Source: Phytophthora colocasiae
Taxonomy: Eukaryota; Oomycota; Peronosporomycetes; Peronosporales; Peronosporaceae
Assembly: GCA_018806915.1 (NCBI GenBank)
Contig: JAGKQI010000026.1
Coordinates: forward strand, 124,001 to 188,000
DNA length: 64,000 bases
Direction of reading: 5' to 3'
Shown here: one piece after another, positions 28,688-38,597 of the stretch
How the letters are laid out: every line of letters begins with the position of its first letter
Position numbering within the stretch: position 1 is the first letter of the stretch
Made by a program: the position numbers and the translations under genes
Notes under the pieces: model-generated
Databases searched by the model: none
Seen by the model: only the letters and a program-made list of their open reading frames with translations
What the model was told of the DNA's origin: nothing

Positions 28688-31600
28688 GTGACGGCACAAG
28701 AAGAGCTGGACCAAGGGACGGCGACGTACGTGGACGCGGTGAAGATCCCAGAAGACGATCCGAGAACTGGACGTGGTGCGCCGAAGGGTGATCCTGCTGT
28801 TGAATCCGGTTTGGAAGCGGGGAGCGAAGTCGGAAGATCTGCCGAGGGAGGTGCCGCTCGTGGACCGGATCCGGCCACAAGAAAGCTGGATCCTGGTAGC
28901 CATGTAGCAGCCAGTGATCCGCCCAGAGTGGAGACAAGTGGGGATCCGTCACCGGCGTCAGGACCTGGAGATTATAAGTTCGCCTCAGACAAGGATCTCG
29001 TGGTTGGATCCCGACCGGATCTCGTGGCTGAGTCCCAGTCGGATCTCGAGGTTGGTGCCCGGCCGGATCCTGGATCCGCTACCCAGTCAGAACATGCCGT
29101 CAGGACAGCGGATCCCGTTGCTGAGACTCGACCGGATCCCAGCACCGCAGGAGATCACGTCGACGACGGAGTGTTTGTCCACGAGAATGGTGGATCCTAC
29201 GCGGAGGATCTCGAGAAGGAAATGGCGGTGTTGCCAGAGGTGGTGACGGCGACGGTCGAAGTGAAGATCGAGGATCTCCAAGTGGGGGATCCAGCCTCCA
29301 ACACACCCGAGGAGATCCAACGATTGGCGAATGAGATCTGGAAGTACAAGCACTTGTTGATTGGGAAGGGTAATGCCCTGCCCCCTCCTGCCGTGGGCGC
29401 GATCTGCGATATTGACGTGGGAGACGCGAAGCCAATTGCCCAGCGAGTGCGTAAGGTGGCGCCGCAGTATCGCGAGAAGCTCTCGGATCTAATCAAGGGA
29501 TTGTTGCAAGCGAAGATCATCCAAGTCTCTACGTCACCATGGGCCTCGCCAATTGTAGTGATCATCAAGAAGAATGGCGTTGACATCAGGCTCTGCATCG
29601 ACTACAGGCTGGTGAATAGCTTGACGAGGCTGATGGTATATCCTATGCCTCTCATCAATGATCTACTGGAGGATCTCGACGCCGTGTTGTGGTACTGTTC
29701 TCTCGATATGGCTAGTGGTTTTTGGGTCGTCTCTATGACGGATCGCGCAAGGGCCATCTCGGCATTTATCACCCCGTTCGGATTGTTTGAGTGGAACCGG
29801 ATGCCGTTTGGTCTCAAGAATGCCCCGCAGATCTACCAGCGTTTGTTGGACAACGCACTGTATGGTTTCCTACGGATCCCGCCCACAGCCGGATCCGGAT
29901 CCGCGTTGGATCTCTTCCGAGATGGGATCCCGGAGACGAACGGTGAACAGTCTGTACTTGGACGAAGATCGTACATCGACGACATCTTAGTGACCGCCGG
30001 ATCCTGGGATCACCTGTGTGAGCGAGTGCATTTACTGCTGGAAGCCTGTGACAAGTGGAACCTGTCGATTAGCGTGGCCAAGAGTTTCTGGGGTCTGAAG
30101 AAGGTCGATTACCTGGGACACCGAGTGTCTAGCGAAGGACTAGAGGCACATCCGAAGGACCGAGAAGCGCTGGTGGATCTTGCGTTCCCGAGATCGCTGC
30201 ACGCTATGCAATATTTCCTGGGTAGCCTAAACTACTACGCTCGATTCATCGAGGACATGGCGATCTACGCGTCGGTACTCTACGAACTGAGGGAGGTCAA
30301 CTTCGCGGAGTTAAGGTCTAGCCGCAAGATCCTGCGGCCAACCGACTCTGTGATCAAGGATCCCGAGGATCCGTCGAGCCCGAGAGATCCGGATGAGAAG
30401 TGGATCCGTGCTTCAGCCGCCTTCGAGGCCCTGAAGAGGAAGATCGCTACGACTCCTACACTTCGGCATTTCGATCCCGACAAGCAACCGGTGGTGATTG
30501 TCTACGCCAGTGAATGGGCCATTTCTGCTTCCCTGACGCAGGATCACGATGGAATCTACATGCCGGTGATGTTCGTTAGCAGATCCCTGAAACCGAACGA
30601 AGTAAACTACGGAATCGTGGAGAAAGAAGTGCTAGCCCTGCTAAGGATCCTGAATCTCGGGTATTCCATGCTGGTTGGACGACGGATCCGGATCCTGACC
30701 AGGCACTCTACCCTCCGGTGGCTGTTCCGCTCCACTGGATTGCAAGGAAGATTGGGCCAATGGGCAGCGCTGTTATCGCCTTGGGCCTTGGAGATCATGA
30801 AGTGTACGAAAGGGGAGGACGAGATCCTCGGATCCCTCGCCGCAAGTATCACCCCGAGATCCGAGGTGGATCAAGCTCTAGTGAACATTGCCCCGAGGAA
30901 GGAGCCGCGCCGAGCGATCCAGATGCCAGTTCCGACCGTAGGGCCGGAGGAAGAGTTGTGGGTGGTTAGTTTCGACGGGTCCGCCAGGGTGAAACGTGGC
31001 GGAGGATCTTTCAGTGCGATCGTCTCGAAGTTACCCGAATGGAAGGTGATTAAGGCGGCGTCTAAGTACGCAGAGAACCTGACGGTCAACGAAGCAGAAT
31101 ACAACGGACTTCTATTATGTTTCGAGTTACTCGAGGATCTGGCTAGGGGGCGACTTGTTATCTGCGGAGATTCGAATCTGGTGATCCGCCAGATGCGCGG
31201 CGAGATCGACTGTAAGGCGCCGGCCCTGACGTTACTGAGACAGAAGGCGCTAATGCGGCTTCGGGATTGGCCGGATCACGACCTGCTACATGTGAAACGA
31301 GCGTGGAACGCAAGCGCCGACAGCTTGGCCAGTGCAGCATTGCAACGAGAGAGCGGGACTACAGTCGACCAAGGGGCGGACCACGAGGATCTCGTCACTT
31401 TGAATCGGTTGGATGAGATTCTGACCTCGGGATCCGAGGATCCGACACCACGGATCAGTGCAGTGGCTACTCGAAGACAAACCAGAGAAGGGCGACCCCG
31501 AGTACTCGACGAGGAGTCCGTGCAACGGCTGAGGATCGACCGGATCCGACAAGCCCAAGACAAAGAAACATGGATCTTCAACCTGAAGTCGTTCCTGCGG

Positions 31601-32515
31601 GGACAGCTGACGGATCTGACTGCGGCCGAAGCCAAGACGTGCCGTCTGCTAGCAGACAATTTCGAGTTGGACGAGGATGAGCTGTTGTTCTATTGCACGC
31701 TGTCACGAAGGGCCGAAGCCGATCGAGATGGATTGTTACGACTGGTTATACCGGAGACGCTCCAGGCGGACCTGCTGCATCATTATCATAGCAGTCTAGA
31801 AGGAGGACATCAAGGGATCGGCCGTACGTACCAGAGGATCAAGGACCATTTCTACTGGAGAGGACTTTTCAGATCCGTGCAACAGTTTGTCGGAGAATGC
31901 GTGGACTGTGAGACGGGCAAGGGGCGACCTACGATCCGTGGAGTGTCGCCAGGCAACATTCAAGCCACCTACCCGTTTCAGGTGATTGCCATGGATCATA
32001 TACCCTCGCTACCTAGATCCGAGAACGGGAACACCGAACTTCTAGTATGGGTGGACCTCTTCACTGGCTACGTGATCGTCAATGCTAATAACTCACGAAC
32101 AGCTCGAGCTGTGGCGGAGTCTTATGAGATCTGTGTGTTCCGTCGTTTCGGCGCCAGCCAGGTGATCCGGCACGACCGAGAACCCGGGTTCATGTCCGAT
32201 TTCTTTCGTGCTTTCAACCGGATCTTAGGCCAGCGCCAGAGAGCCACTATGGCTTATCGACCACAGTCGAACGGCACGGCTGAGCGGATGGTGCAGACGA
32301 TTACTCGAGCGATCAAGATGTACGTCCAAGATCCCGACCAACGCGATTGGGACGAGTATGCCGAACGCTTGACCTTCGCCTTGAACACTGCGCAAGATCG
32401 AACTAGGGGCGACACGCCGTTTTACCTCGCCCACGGCTGGGATCCCAAGACCACTCTGGAGGCAACGCTATCCGTGGGGAATACTGGACGCCGTGACATA
32501 GATCCACGACGTTGA
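28688..32515 (+). CDS. pol: Pol of family A: RT, two RNases H, integrase
   Basis: 1275 codons open. Acidic linker to about residue 195 with repeats (DLVVGSRPDLVAESQSDLE); RT with KAKPIAQRVRKVAPQ-type start, WYCSLDMASGFW, MPFGLKNAPQIY and YIDDILV; resident RNase H with VVIVYASEWAISASL but LTRHSTLRWL in place of TDH; second RNase H with FDGSARVKRGGG, NEAEYNGLLL, GDSNLVI and NASADSLASAAL; integrase zinc finger (HHYHSSLEGGHQG ... CVDC) and core (AMDHIPSLPRS, HDREPGFMSDFF, NGTAERMVQ). The frame ends at TGA 32513-32515, produced by loss of one base in a codon that reads Trp in family B (PRRWRYR). The start given is not natural; the frame is fed from upstream. GGATCC is frequent in all three codon phases. 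Confidence 0.88.
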   Translation: MTAQEELDQGTATYVDAVKIPEDDPRTGRGAPKGDPAVESGLEAGSEVGRSAEGGAARGPDPATRKLDPGSHVAASDPPRVETSGDPSPASGPGDYKFASDKDLVVGSRPDLVAESQSDLEVGARPDPGSATQSEHAVRTADPVAETRPDPSTAGDHVDDGVFVHENGGSYAEDLEKEMAVLPEVVTATVEVKIEDLQVGDPASNTPEEIQRLANEIWKYKHLLIGKGNALPPPAVGAICDIDVGDAKPIAQRVRKVAPQYREKLSDLIKGLLQAKIIQVSTSPWASPIVVIIKKNGVDIRLCIDYRLVNSLTRLMVYPMPLINDLLEDLDAVLWYCSLDMASGFWVVSMTDRARAISAFITPFGLFEWNRMPFGLKNAPQIYQRLLDNALYGFLRIPPTAGSGSALDLFRDGIPETNGEQSVLGRRSYIDDILVTAGSWDHLCERVHLLLEACDKWNLSISVAKSFWGLKKVDYLGHRVSSEGLEAHPKDREALVDLAFPRSLHAMQYFLGSLNYYARFIEDMAIYASVLYELREVNFAELRSSRKILRPTDSVIKDPEDPSSPRDPDEKWIRASAAFEALKRKIATTPTLRHFDPDKQPVVIVYASEWAISASLTQDHDGIYMPVMFVSRSLKPNEVNYGIVEKEVLALLRILNLGYSMLVGRRIRILTRHSTLRWLFRSTGLQGRLGQWAALLSPWALEIMKCTKGEDEILGSLAASITPRSEVDQALVNIAPRKEPRRAIQMPVPTVGPEEELWVVSFDGSARVKRGGGSFSAIVSKLPEWKVIKAASKYAENLTVNEAEYNGLLLCFELLEDLARGRLVICGDSNLVIRQMRGEIDCKAPALTLLRQKALMRLRDWPDHDLLHVKRAWNASADSLASAALQRESGTTVDQGADHEDLVTLNRLDEILTSGSEDPTPRISAVATRRQTREGRPRVLDEESVQRLRIDRIRQAQDKETWIFNLKSFLRGQLTDLTAAEAKTCRLLADNFELDEDELLFYCTLSRRAEADRDGLLRLVIPETLQADLLHHYHSSLEGGHQGIGRTYQRIKDHFYWRGLFRSVQQFVGECVDCETGKGRPTIRGVSPGNIQATYPFQVIAMDHIPSLPRSENGNTELLVWVDLFTGYVIVNANNSRTARAVAESYEICVFRRFGASQVIRHDREPGFMSDFFRAFNRILGQRQRATMAYRPQSNGTAERMVQTITRAIKMYVQDPDQRDWDEYAERLTFALNTAQDRTRGDTPFYLAHGWDPKTTLEATLSVGNTGRRDIDPRR

Positions 32516-33150
32516 GGTATCGGATCCAACGACACTATCAACTGGCCAGAGCTGAGGTGAATGACCGCCTGAAGCAAGCGATCTCGGATCGTGCCGACAG
32601 GCAAAACGAGGCGGCGACTCAACACCCCATCGAGGCCGGATCCCAAGTGTGGCTGTTCTTAGATAGAGTCAAGGAAGGGTACGCCAAGAAACTGGCTCAC
32701 CTGTGGCATGGACCGTTCCGTGTGGCGGAGATGACAAACGAGTATGCAGCTCGCTTGGAAATCGTTGGTACAGACTACCACTTGTTTCCGGTGGTGCACA
32801 TCTCCAAGTTGAAGCCGGTCAGGACGTTCCCAGACCGACCGAAGGTCCAGTTGACGGTGGACGAAGCGGAGCGCTTAGACTTCGACGAAGCCTTGTTACC
32901 GGAGGACAGCTGGGAGCGTGATCTGGAAGACGGCGAGTTTGAAGTCGAACGGATCGCGGACGTCCGGGCCGGACGACCCACTCGGTATGGCCGGATCCGA
33001 CGAGAATTCCAAGTTTTCTGGAAGGGGTACGAGGACCCTACCTGGGTAGATGAAGCAGACCTGAACTGCGGCGCGTTACTGCATGAGTTCCTCCAAGAAC
33101 GGAGCAAAAGGGACCGATTCCAAGCGATGCAGTCACATGAGGAGGAGTAG
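32512..33150 (+). pseudogene. pol: Pol C-terminus with chromodomain, family A
   Basis: Continuation of pol after the one-base loss near 32514, in the next frame: integrase C-terminal part (EAGSQVWLFLDRVKEGYAKKLAHLWHG split over 32630-32710; VAEMTNEYAARLE; FPVVHISKLKPV) and chromodomain (FEVERIADVRAGRP, FQVFWKGYEDPTWVDEADLN) ending TAG 33148-33150. With the base restored the two frames make one protein ending like family B (MQSHEEE against MQSHEEV). Confidence 0.85.
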
Positions 33151-33844
33151 CCGAGGTGGTGGAGCTTCTATTGGTGAGGGCGCTCGCCAATGTGGAAGAA
33201 GAAGACTGGCAGCCTACTGCGAGTGGACGCACTGTGTATTTACATGTGAAGAAAAGAAGGGTGACCTCTGAGTGGGGATCGGATGCCAGCTAGGTCGATG
33301 CCCGATCACTTACTCAGATCTCAAGCGGGATTCTCGGATCTCCAAGCTGGATCCTTGGGTTCTGAAGTCGGATCCTCGGGTTTTGAAGTTGGATCCTTGG
33401 GTCCTAAGGCGGGATCCTCGGTTGGATCCTTGGGTTCTGAAGTCGGATCCTTGGGTTTTGAAGTTGGATCCTTGGGTTCTGAAGTCGGTTCCTCGGGTTT
33501 TGAAGTTGGATCGTTGGGTCCTAAGGCGGGATCCTCGGGTTTTGAAGTTGGATCCTTGGGTCCTAAGGCGGGATCCTCGGATCTCCGAGTTGGATCCTTG
33601 GGTTCTGAAGTCGGATCCTCGGGTTTTGAAGTTGGATCCTTGGGTTCTGAAGTTGGATCCTTGGGTCCTAAGGCGGGATCCTCCGATCTCCGAGTTGGAT
33701 CCTTGGGTTCTGAAGTCGGATCCTTGGGTCTTCTGACAATGGGCCCCACTATCGTTTCTTGGAAGATTGAAGTTAGAGTGTGCGGATCCTGAGTGAAAAA
33801 AGCCTGAGTGGACGAGAAGAATATATGGAGTTAAGTAACGCAGC
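33151..33844. other. Convergent spacer of family A
   Basis: Lies between the pol stop and the antisense stop. Mostly filled by the minisatellite at 33340-33735; the rest shows no gene. Long frames on both strands (33272-33792 and 33310-33900) come from the repeat, whose 21-base unit is a multiple of three. Confidence 0.7.
33340..33735. repeat. 21-bp GGATCC minisatellite between pol and antisense gene
   Basis: About 19 tandem units of 21 bases, GGATCCTTGGGTTCTGAAGTC with variants (TTTTGAAGTT, CCTAAGGCG, TCTCCGAGTT). Each unit has one GGATCC. The period equals that of the LTR minisatellite, although the remaining bases are unrelated. Confidence 0.93.
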
Positions 33845-35542
33845 CTACAGAGGTTGGGATCTGGCAGCGTCGGGATCGAACCCCGGCAGCGAGCGGACAA
33901 ACTTCATGGAGAGTCGACTGGCACCGAAGCTGGGATGGGAAGATCCGGAACGATAGTGGGTACGCCAAGGATCCTGACGATCGCAGTCTTTAAGGGCAGC
34001 AATAAGGTTTTGCGGAGGATCCGCCCCAGCGGCGACAGCTTCAGCTCCCGGGTACCAGGTGGTATCTTCCAAAGGCAGTGGGAAGTGAATGAAGTGTGGG
34101 TCCAACCAGAGATCCAAGTCACAACACCCGGTTAAGCGCATCCTCTCAAATATCTTGGTCTGCAGCTTGCGATAATTATCCCGCGCGTGAGATCCACGAT
34201 TCTTCCTGCGGCGATAGAAGCCTGCGAACCAGCTATCCGCCTCGCGTAGCTCAGTGGAGATAGGGAATGAATGCGTGGATTCCCAAATCGCTTGGAGATT
34301 GGCAGACTCAAACACGTCATACCAACTCAAGATCTCCGCAAGTTGAGGCGACAGATCCTCCTGGAAGGTGAAAGGGGGCGGGGCTTGAGACTGGAGATCT
34401 TTCCACGGCTCCGTCGCGTACAGCTGAATAATATGGGCCTGGGAGATGAGCTCAGGGGCGTAACTACCCCGATCCAACGCACCACGGCCGATACGGAGCG
34501 GGAACAACCACCCAGGACGACGACAAGCGGTCAAACCACTGGCGGAAAGCGTTCGGAGACTCAGCTGGCTAACTTCGTTCGCGATCCAAGGGGCCACCTC
34601 TTCGGAAGCCATTGGGCGAGGATCTCGGGCGGCAGGAACAAACTCCTTCAGCGGACCAAAAGCTTCAAACTGCAGGTCTTCTATGTTTCCCCGAGAGCCC
34701 GTCTCAGGAGCTACTGGGGACGTAGGTGACGAACGGCTGGACCCGTTATCGGGCTGAACAGTAGAAGCATCGCCGATCTCGATGGGAGCGGACACTGATC
34801 CCTCCCCAGATGAACGCCGACGTAATTCTGACCGGGAGCGCGACTTGGCGACCCGTATCTGCTCGTCCTCGGATCCCTCCGACTCCCCATCTGAGCTGGC
34901 TTCTCGGTCGTCTTGTACGGCTGATCCGGGCGAATTCCCCTCGCCGGAATCTTGCGGCTTCTTGCGGGTTTTGATAGCGGGATCCTCGGAAACCACTGGA
35001 CCGGGAACCTTCGTTTTCTCAATTGAAGGAGGCTCTCCGGTTGACTGGCTCGTAGGTTCTCCGGGTTCGGACTCGGCGGAGTCTGGATCCTGCCCCGGAT
35101 ACTCATCCCTTGCGTCCCCGACGTCAAAATCCGGATGGTTCCCCGTGTCGCCTACCTCTGTGTGGACGGGAGCAGGCGCGGGTTGGGACGCGGCAGTGGG
35201 GGACTTCACAGGGCTAGTGTAGCGCGGGACCTTGGGCGGGGGTTCTTCTGTTGAAGAAGAAACGTCGCTGTGCCGACGTTTGGAAGAAGAAGACTCTTTG
35301 GCAGTAGACGTCTCCGACTGTACGGTCGGCGCATTCGACGAGCTGCGCATCGCCATAGAGACAATCGACGCCAGATTGCGAAGAGCTGCGGTACGCTCGT
35401 CAATAACGCTACGGTGCTCTTCCTCCAGGGCAGTATGCTCCTGTCTGAGTGCGTCATGCTTCGTCTTGAGGTCTTGATGACTTCCGCGGAGACGCCTAAG
35501 ATGTTCTTGGTCGACCGATGCTTGCGCCAACGACGCCGTCAA
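33845..35542 (-). CDS. Antisense protein of family A, C-terminal part
   Basis: 565-codon frame opposite to pol; its first codon is TTG, and coding continues upstream in the same frame (ARQVFAGKDQIIRD, VEIQRLKGEYEQL) into the region of the 478-codon frame. Order: short coiled coil; long acidic Ser/Pro/Glu-rich stretch (about residues 70-290) with basic clusters (SSKRRHS); compact C-terminal domain of about 250 residues that parallels family B: FESANLQAIWESTHSFPIS, DLWLDPHFIHFP, WYPGAEA, LIAALKDCDRQDPWRTHY. Function unknown. Conservation of residues while the DNA has diverged indicates coding. Together with 35560-36996 it probably forms one protein, split by one indel. Confidence 0.68.
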   Translation of the reverse strand: MTASLAQASVDQEHLRRLRGSHQDLKTKHDALRQEHTALEEEHRSVIDERTAALRNLASIVSMAMRSSSNAPTVQSETSTAKESSSSKRRHSDVSSSTEEPPPKVPRYTSPVKSPTAASQPAPAPVHTEVGDTGNHPDFDVGDARDEYPGQDPDSAESEPGEPTSQSTGEPPSIEKTKVPGPVVSEDPAIKTRKKPQDSGEGNSPGSAVQDDREASSDGESEGSEDEQIRVAKSRSRSELRRRSSGEGSVSAPIEIGDASTVQPDNGSSRSSPTSPVAPETGSRGNIEDLQFEAFGPLKEFVPAARDPRPMASEEVAPWIANEVSQLSLRTLSASGLTACRRPGWLFPLRIGRGALDRGSYAPELISQAHIIQLYATEPWKDLQSQAPPPFTFQEDLSPQLAEILSWYDVFESANLQAIWESTHSFPISTELREADSWFAGFYRRRKNRGSHARDNYRKLQTKIFERMRLTGCCDLDLWLDPHFIHFPLPLEDTTWYPGAEAVAAGADPPQNLIAALKDCDRQDPWRTHYRSGSSHPSFGASRLSMKFVRSLPGFDPDAARSQPL

Positions 35543-35559
35543 CTGCTCGTACTCCCCCT

Positions 35560-36996
35560 TCAGGCGTTGGATTTCGACCCCTTGATCCCGAATGATCTGG
35601 TCCTTCCCGGCGAAGACTTGTCTCGCTTGGTGGAGACCTTCTGTGTGGCCTTGTCCAGAGCTTGGGTCGCCTGATCTCGCACACGAAAAGCTTGATCTCG
35701 CTCGTCGGACACGCGATCCAATTCCTTGGAGACCGCGGCGGACTTCCGCGCAGGCTCGTCACGCTCGAGGCGGATCCGATCGAGATCCGCACTCATCTTC
35801 CTCTGCTCCGACGTCTGGCTCCGGATCCTGTCAAGTTCGCGCTTGACCCTCTCTCTGGCTTGATCCGCACGATCCCGTCGGTCATTCGCTTCCAGCAGAT
35901 CCTCCTCAGCTCTTTTGAGACGTTTTTCAGCGGTCAGACGCTTGAGCGCGTTGTTCTCAGCCCGTCTCTGCTGACGTTCCATCTCTTCCCGGGCGTTGAG
36001 GTTCTCCGTTTCGAAGCGCACAAGGTCCTCTTGGGCTCGGTCAAGCTTCTGAAGGGTATGTGCATATACCCGGTGAAGATCTTCACGTCTACGCTCTGAC
36101 TTGGCGAGAAGCCCTTCCAACTCAGTGATCCTCTCCTTCCGGACATGAAGTTCCAGCTTGAGCGTTTCGACAGTCTTGGCGAGGTTCGGCTGGGAGAGAT
36201 GCTTCAGCGATTCGCGCAACCGATCCCGGTGGGCCCGGAGGTCTTCGATCTTATGCGCCTGTTGATCGCAACGGATAGTGGACTCTGCGAGCTGGACGCT
36301 GGTGCGATTGCGTTCGAGCTCAGCCGCATCTCGTGCGGCCTCCACCGCCCGCAACCGAGTTTCCAGATCGGTCGCACGCTCCAATAGCTCCGAGGACTCT
36401 TCGCGCTGATCCTCGAGATCTTGGACCAATCGGACTACCGAAGGATTCTCCACTGAGACATCTTCCCCAGCAATCTGCTGCTCGAGCCCCACCGTATAAT
36501 CTTGCAAAACGGCGTAGGCTTCTGCCGAAGATACCTCCAGATCGGAATACCGGACCTTGAGAGTGTCCAATTCGCGCAAGCGATCCTTGAGCCGATCCAG
36601 ATCCTGCACCGCTTCCGCTTCTTTTTGTTTCGCTAACCGAAGAGCAGCTTGGGATACATCGTACCGGCGCTGCGTGAAATCAATGAAGGCTTGGGCAACG
36701 CTCAGGCGGGGTTGCAGCATGTTGTGGAGTTCTTCATTATGCCGGCGCACTGCGGTCAGATCATGGAGCACTTGTTGGTAGCTGTCCTGCATCTCGTTAT
36801 ACCCAGCAGCGAGAGACTGGAGCGAGGCAATGGTATCATACACTGGATCCAGATCTGGAACCGTGGGGGTCGTAGCCGCAGCGGGGTCGGAAGGGGCTTG
36901 GTCACAATGAGGGCAAGGGGGCTGGGCCGCAGAACGATCTTGGCCGAAGAACACCGTGGTGCACGCGGAAGAACTGGCGTCGGCGGACCGATCCAT
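35560..36996 (-). CDS. Antisense coiled-coil protein of family A, N-terminal part
   Basis: 478 codons from ATG 36996, 103 bases inside the 3' LTR, reading toward pol. A short N-terminus with CPHCDQAP is followed by an almost continuous coiled coil (residues about 50-450) rich in Glu, Arg, Leu and Gln (LRRLKD-like heptads; VKRELDRIRSQTSEQRK, DRVSDERDQAFRVRDQA). Family B exon 1 (50144-51028) is a shorter coiled coil in the same place with similar terminal phrases (RVTSERDRLFVERNQAFADRD). Database matches to generic coiled-coil proteins would not be informative. It ends 17 bases before the nominal start of the next frame; the two frames overlap by continued coiled-coil coding, so one base change likely separates them. 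Confidence 0.68.
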   Translation of the reverse strand: MDRSADASSSACTTVFFGQDRSAAQPPCPHCDQAPSDPAAATTPTVPDLDPVYDTIASLQSLAAGYNEMQDSYQQVLHDLTAVRRHNEELHNMLQPRLSVAQAFIDFTQRRYDVSQAALRLAKQKEAEAVQDLDRLKDRLRELDTLKVRYSDLEVSSAEAYAVLQDYTVGLEQQIAGEDVSVENPSVVRLVQDLEDQREESSELLERATDLETRLRAVEAARDAAELERNRTSVQLAESTIRCDQQAHKIEDLRAHRDRLRESLKHLSQPNLAKTVETLKLELHVRKERITELEGLLAKSERRREDLHRVYAHTLQKLDRAQEDLVRFETENLNAREEMERQQRRAENNALKRLTAEKRLKRAEEDLLEANDRRDRADQARERVKRELDRIRSQTSEQRKMSADLDRIRLERDEPARKSAAVSKELDRVSDERDQAFRVRDQATQALDKATQKVSTKRDKSSPGRTRSFGIKGSKSNA

Positions 36997-37099
36997 TTTC
37001 GCTGAAGTGATGATTTGAAGAAGTGGTGGATCGGACTGAGAATTTGTATGGAAACGACGTGATGCCGTCGTGCGGCAACAACCTCGTCCCAGGGGCGAT

Positions 37100-38593
37100 T
37101 GTGGTGAAGTGGATTCAAATCAAGCCGGATATGAAGCGGAATGGCCACGATGATGGGTGACATGCGACATGGTGCTACGATAAGGACAGATCCCGGGAAC
37201 TGGGTACCTACTCTAGGGCGGACCCTAAGTTGGGATCCACTTGGCCTGGCTGACCTAAGTTCGGATCCCACAGTCCTAAGTGCGGATCCGGTAGTCCTAA
37301 GTGCGGATCCGGCGTTCCTAAGTGCGGATCCGGCAGTCCTAAGTGCAGATCCGGCAGTCCTAAGTGCGGATCCGGAAGTCCTAAGTGCGGATCCTTCAGA
37401 CCCAAGATCCTCGGATCCTGAAGCCGGATCCTCAAGATCCAAGATCCCAAGATCCGGGATCCTTAAGATCCAAGATCCCAAGATCCAGATCCAAGATCCT
37501 CGGATCCTGAAGCCGGATCCTCAAGATCCAAGATCCCAAGATCCGGGATCCAAGACTCAGGATTCGGGTTCCCCAAGATCCAAGATCCAGATCCAAGATC
37601 CAAGATCCAGATCCAAGATCCTCGGATCCTGAAGCCGGATCCTCAAGATCCAAGATCCCAAGATCCGGGATCCAAGACTCAGGATTCGGGTTCCCCAAGA
37701 TCCAAGATCCAGATCCAAGATCCTCGTATCCTGAAGCCGGATCCTCAAGATCCAAGATCCCAAGATCCGGGATCCGAGACTCAGGATCCGGGATCCTCAA
37801 GATCCAAGATCCCAAGATCCAGATCTAGGATCCTCGGATCCTGAAGCTGGATCCTCGGATCCGAACTCGGATCCTCAAGATCCAAGACATCGACATAGTG
37901 GAGAAGTTGCCGGAGAGCCAGCATGATCTAAGATAGAGATTTGCGATGGGAAAGATAGGGTACAGGATGAGAAACTGAATAACCATAAATCAGAGAGTCG
38001 AATTTACCTTCTAGTGCGCAAGTGGTTTTCTTCAGGACCTAAGACAAGGGAAGAGGATAGTGTATTGGCCTCCCCTTAGTCTTCCTGCAAGTTCCTTCGC
38101 ATACCTAGCTACAGCTAAGACCGGATCCCCGATTTGGCCGGCTTACCTTACGCTAGTGAAGACCCCGGATCCAACGGTGTTGATTGCTTAACCGTAGGAT
38201 CCCTCGACCTCTCAACACCCTCAAGACCAACCGCTACAGGAGGCGGCAAGCAAGACAGTAAAGGAAAGGGAGCCCCACACCCACCAAGGCAACCCCGGAT
38301 CCAAGGATCCACAAGATCTTCGAGTCCAAGACCAAGATCCCCCCAACCAGGACCTGTGTGCAGGAATACCCACGCAAGTCCAACCTCCCAAGTCCCCGCC
38401 AAGGACGTTCAAGCCCTCACGCCTGTGTACACTCTCCCGTTCCTGAGAGAGCAGATCCCGCCCACTGACGGGTACACAAGGTGAGCCTCAGCAACCCCCA
38501 CGGTTATCGGAGTACCCCCTCCGTTAGTCAGTGTCTGGGCGCCGTGTGTGAACGTTGGATCCCCGCTCATTCCAGCGGATCCACTACACCACA
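37100..38593 (+). repeat. Family A 3' LTR
   Basis: 1494 bases, TGTGGTGAAGTGG...CCACTACACCACA. The GGATCC minisatellite (37257-37880) has fewer 21-base units (about six) but a longer irregular part than in the 5' LTR. A weak purine-rich stretch (CCAGGGGCGAT) precedes it. Confidence 0.93.
37257..37880. repeat. GGATCC minisatellite in family A 3' LTR
   Basis: 21-base units at 37257-37400, then irregular units such as AAGATCCAAGATCCCAAG and CGGATCCTGAAGCC, including a higher-order block of about 120 bases repeated from 37485 and 37615. Confidence 0.9.
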
Positions 38594-38597
38594 GATC
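38594..38597. other. Target-site duplication GATC, right of element A
   Basis: GATC directly follows CACCACA and is the same as 14253-14256. Confidence 0.85.

Larger units (their letters stand above)
14257..38593 (+). mobile_element. Family A Gypsy element, complete, with nested C element
   Basis: 5' LTR 14257-23471 (split by element C), primer site 23473-23491, gag 23472-26540, slip site 26531-26537, protease-pol to 33150, convergent spacer with minisatellite, antisense frames 36996-33845, 3' LTR 37100-38593, and GATC target duplication on both sides. Without C it is about 16.5 kb. The unique parts of the two LTRs differ by only about 1 percent, so insertion is recent. Gag is broken by two stops and a captured host fragment, and pol by one frameshift near 32514, so this copy is probably not autonomous. 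Confidence 0.9.
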
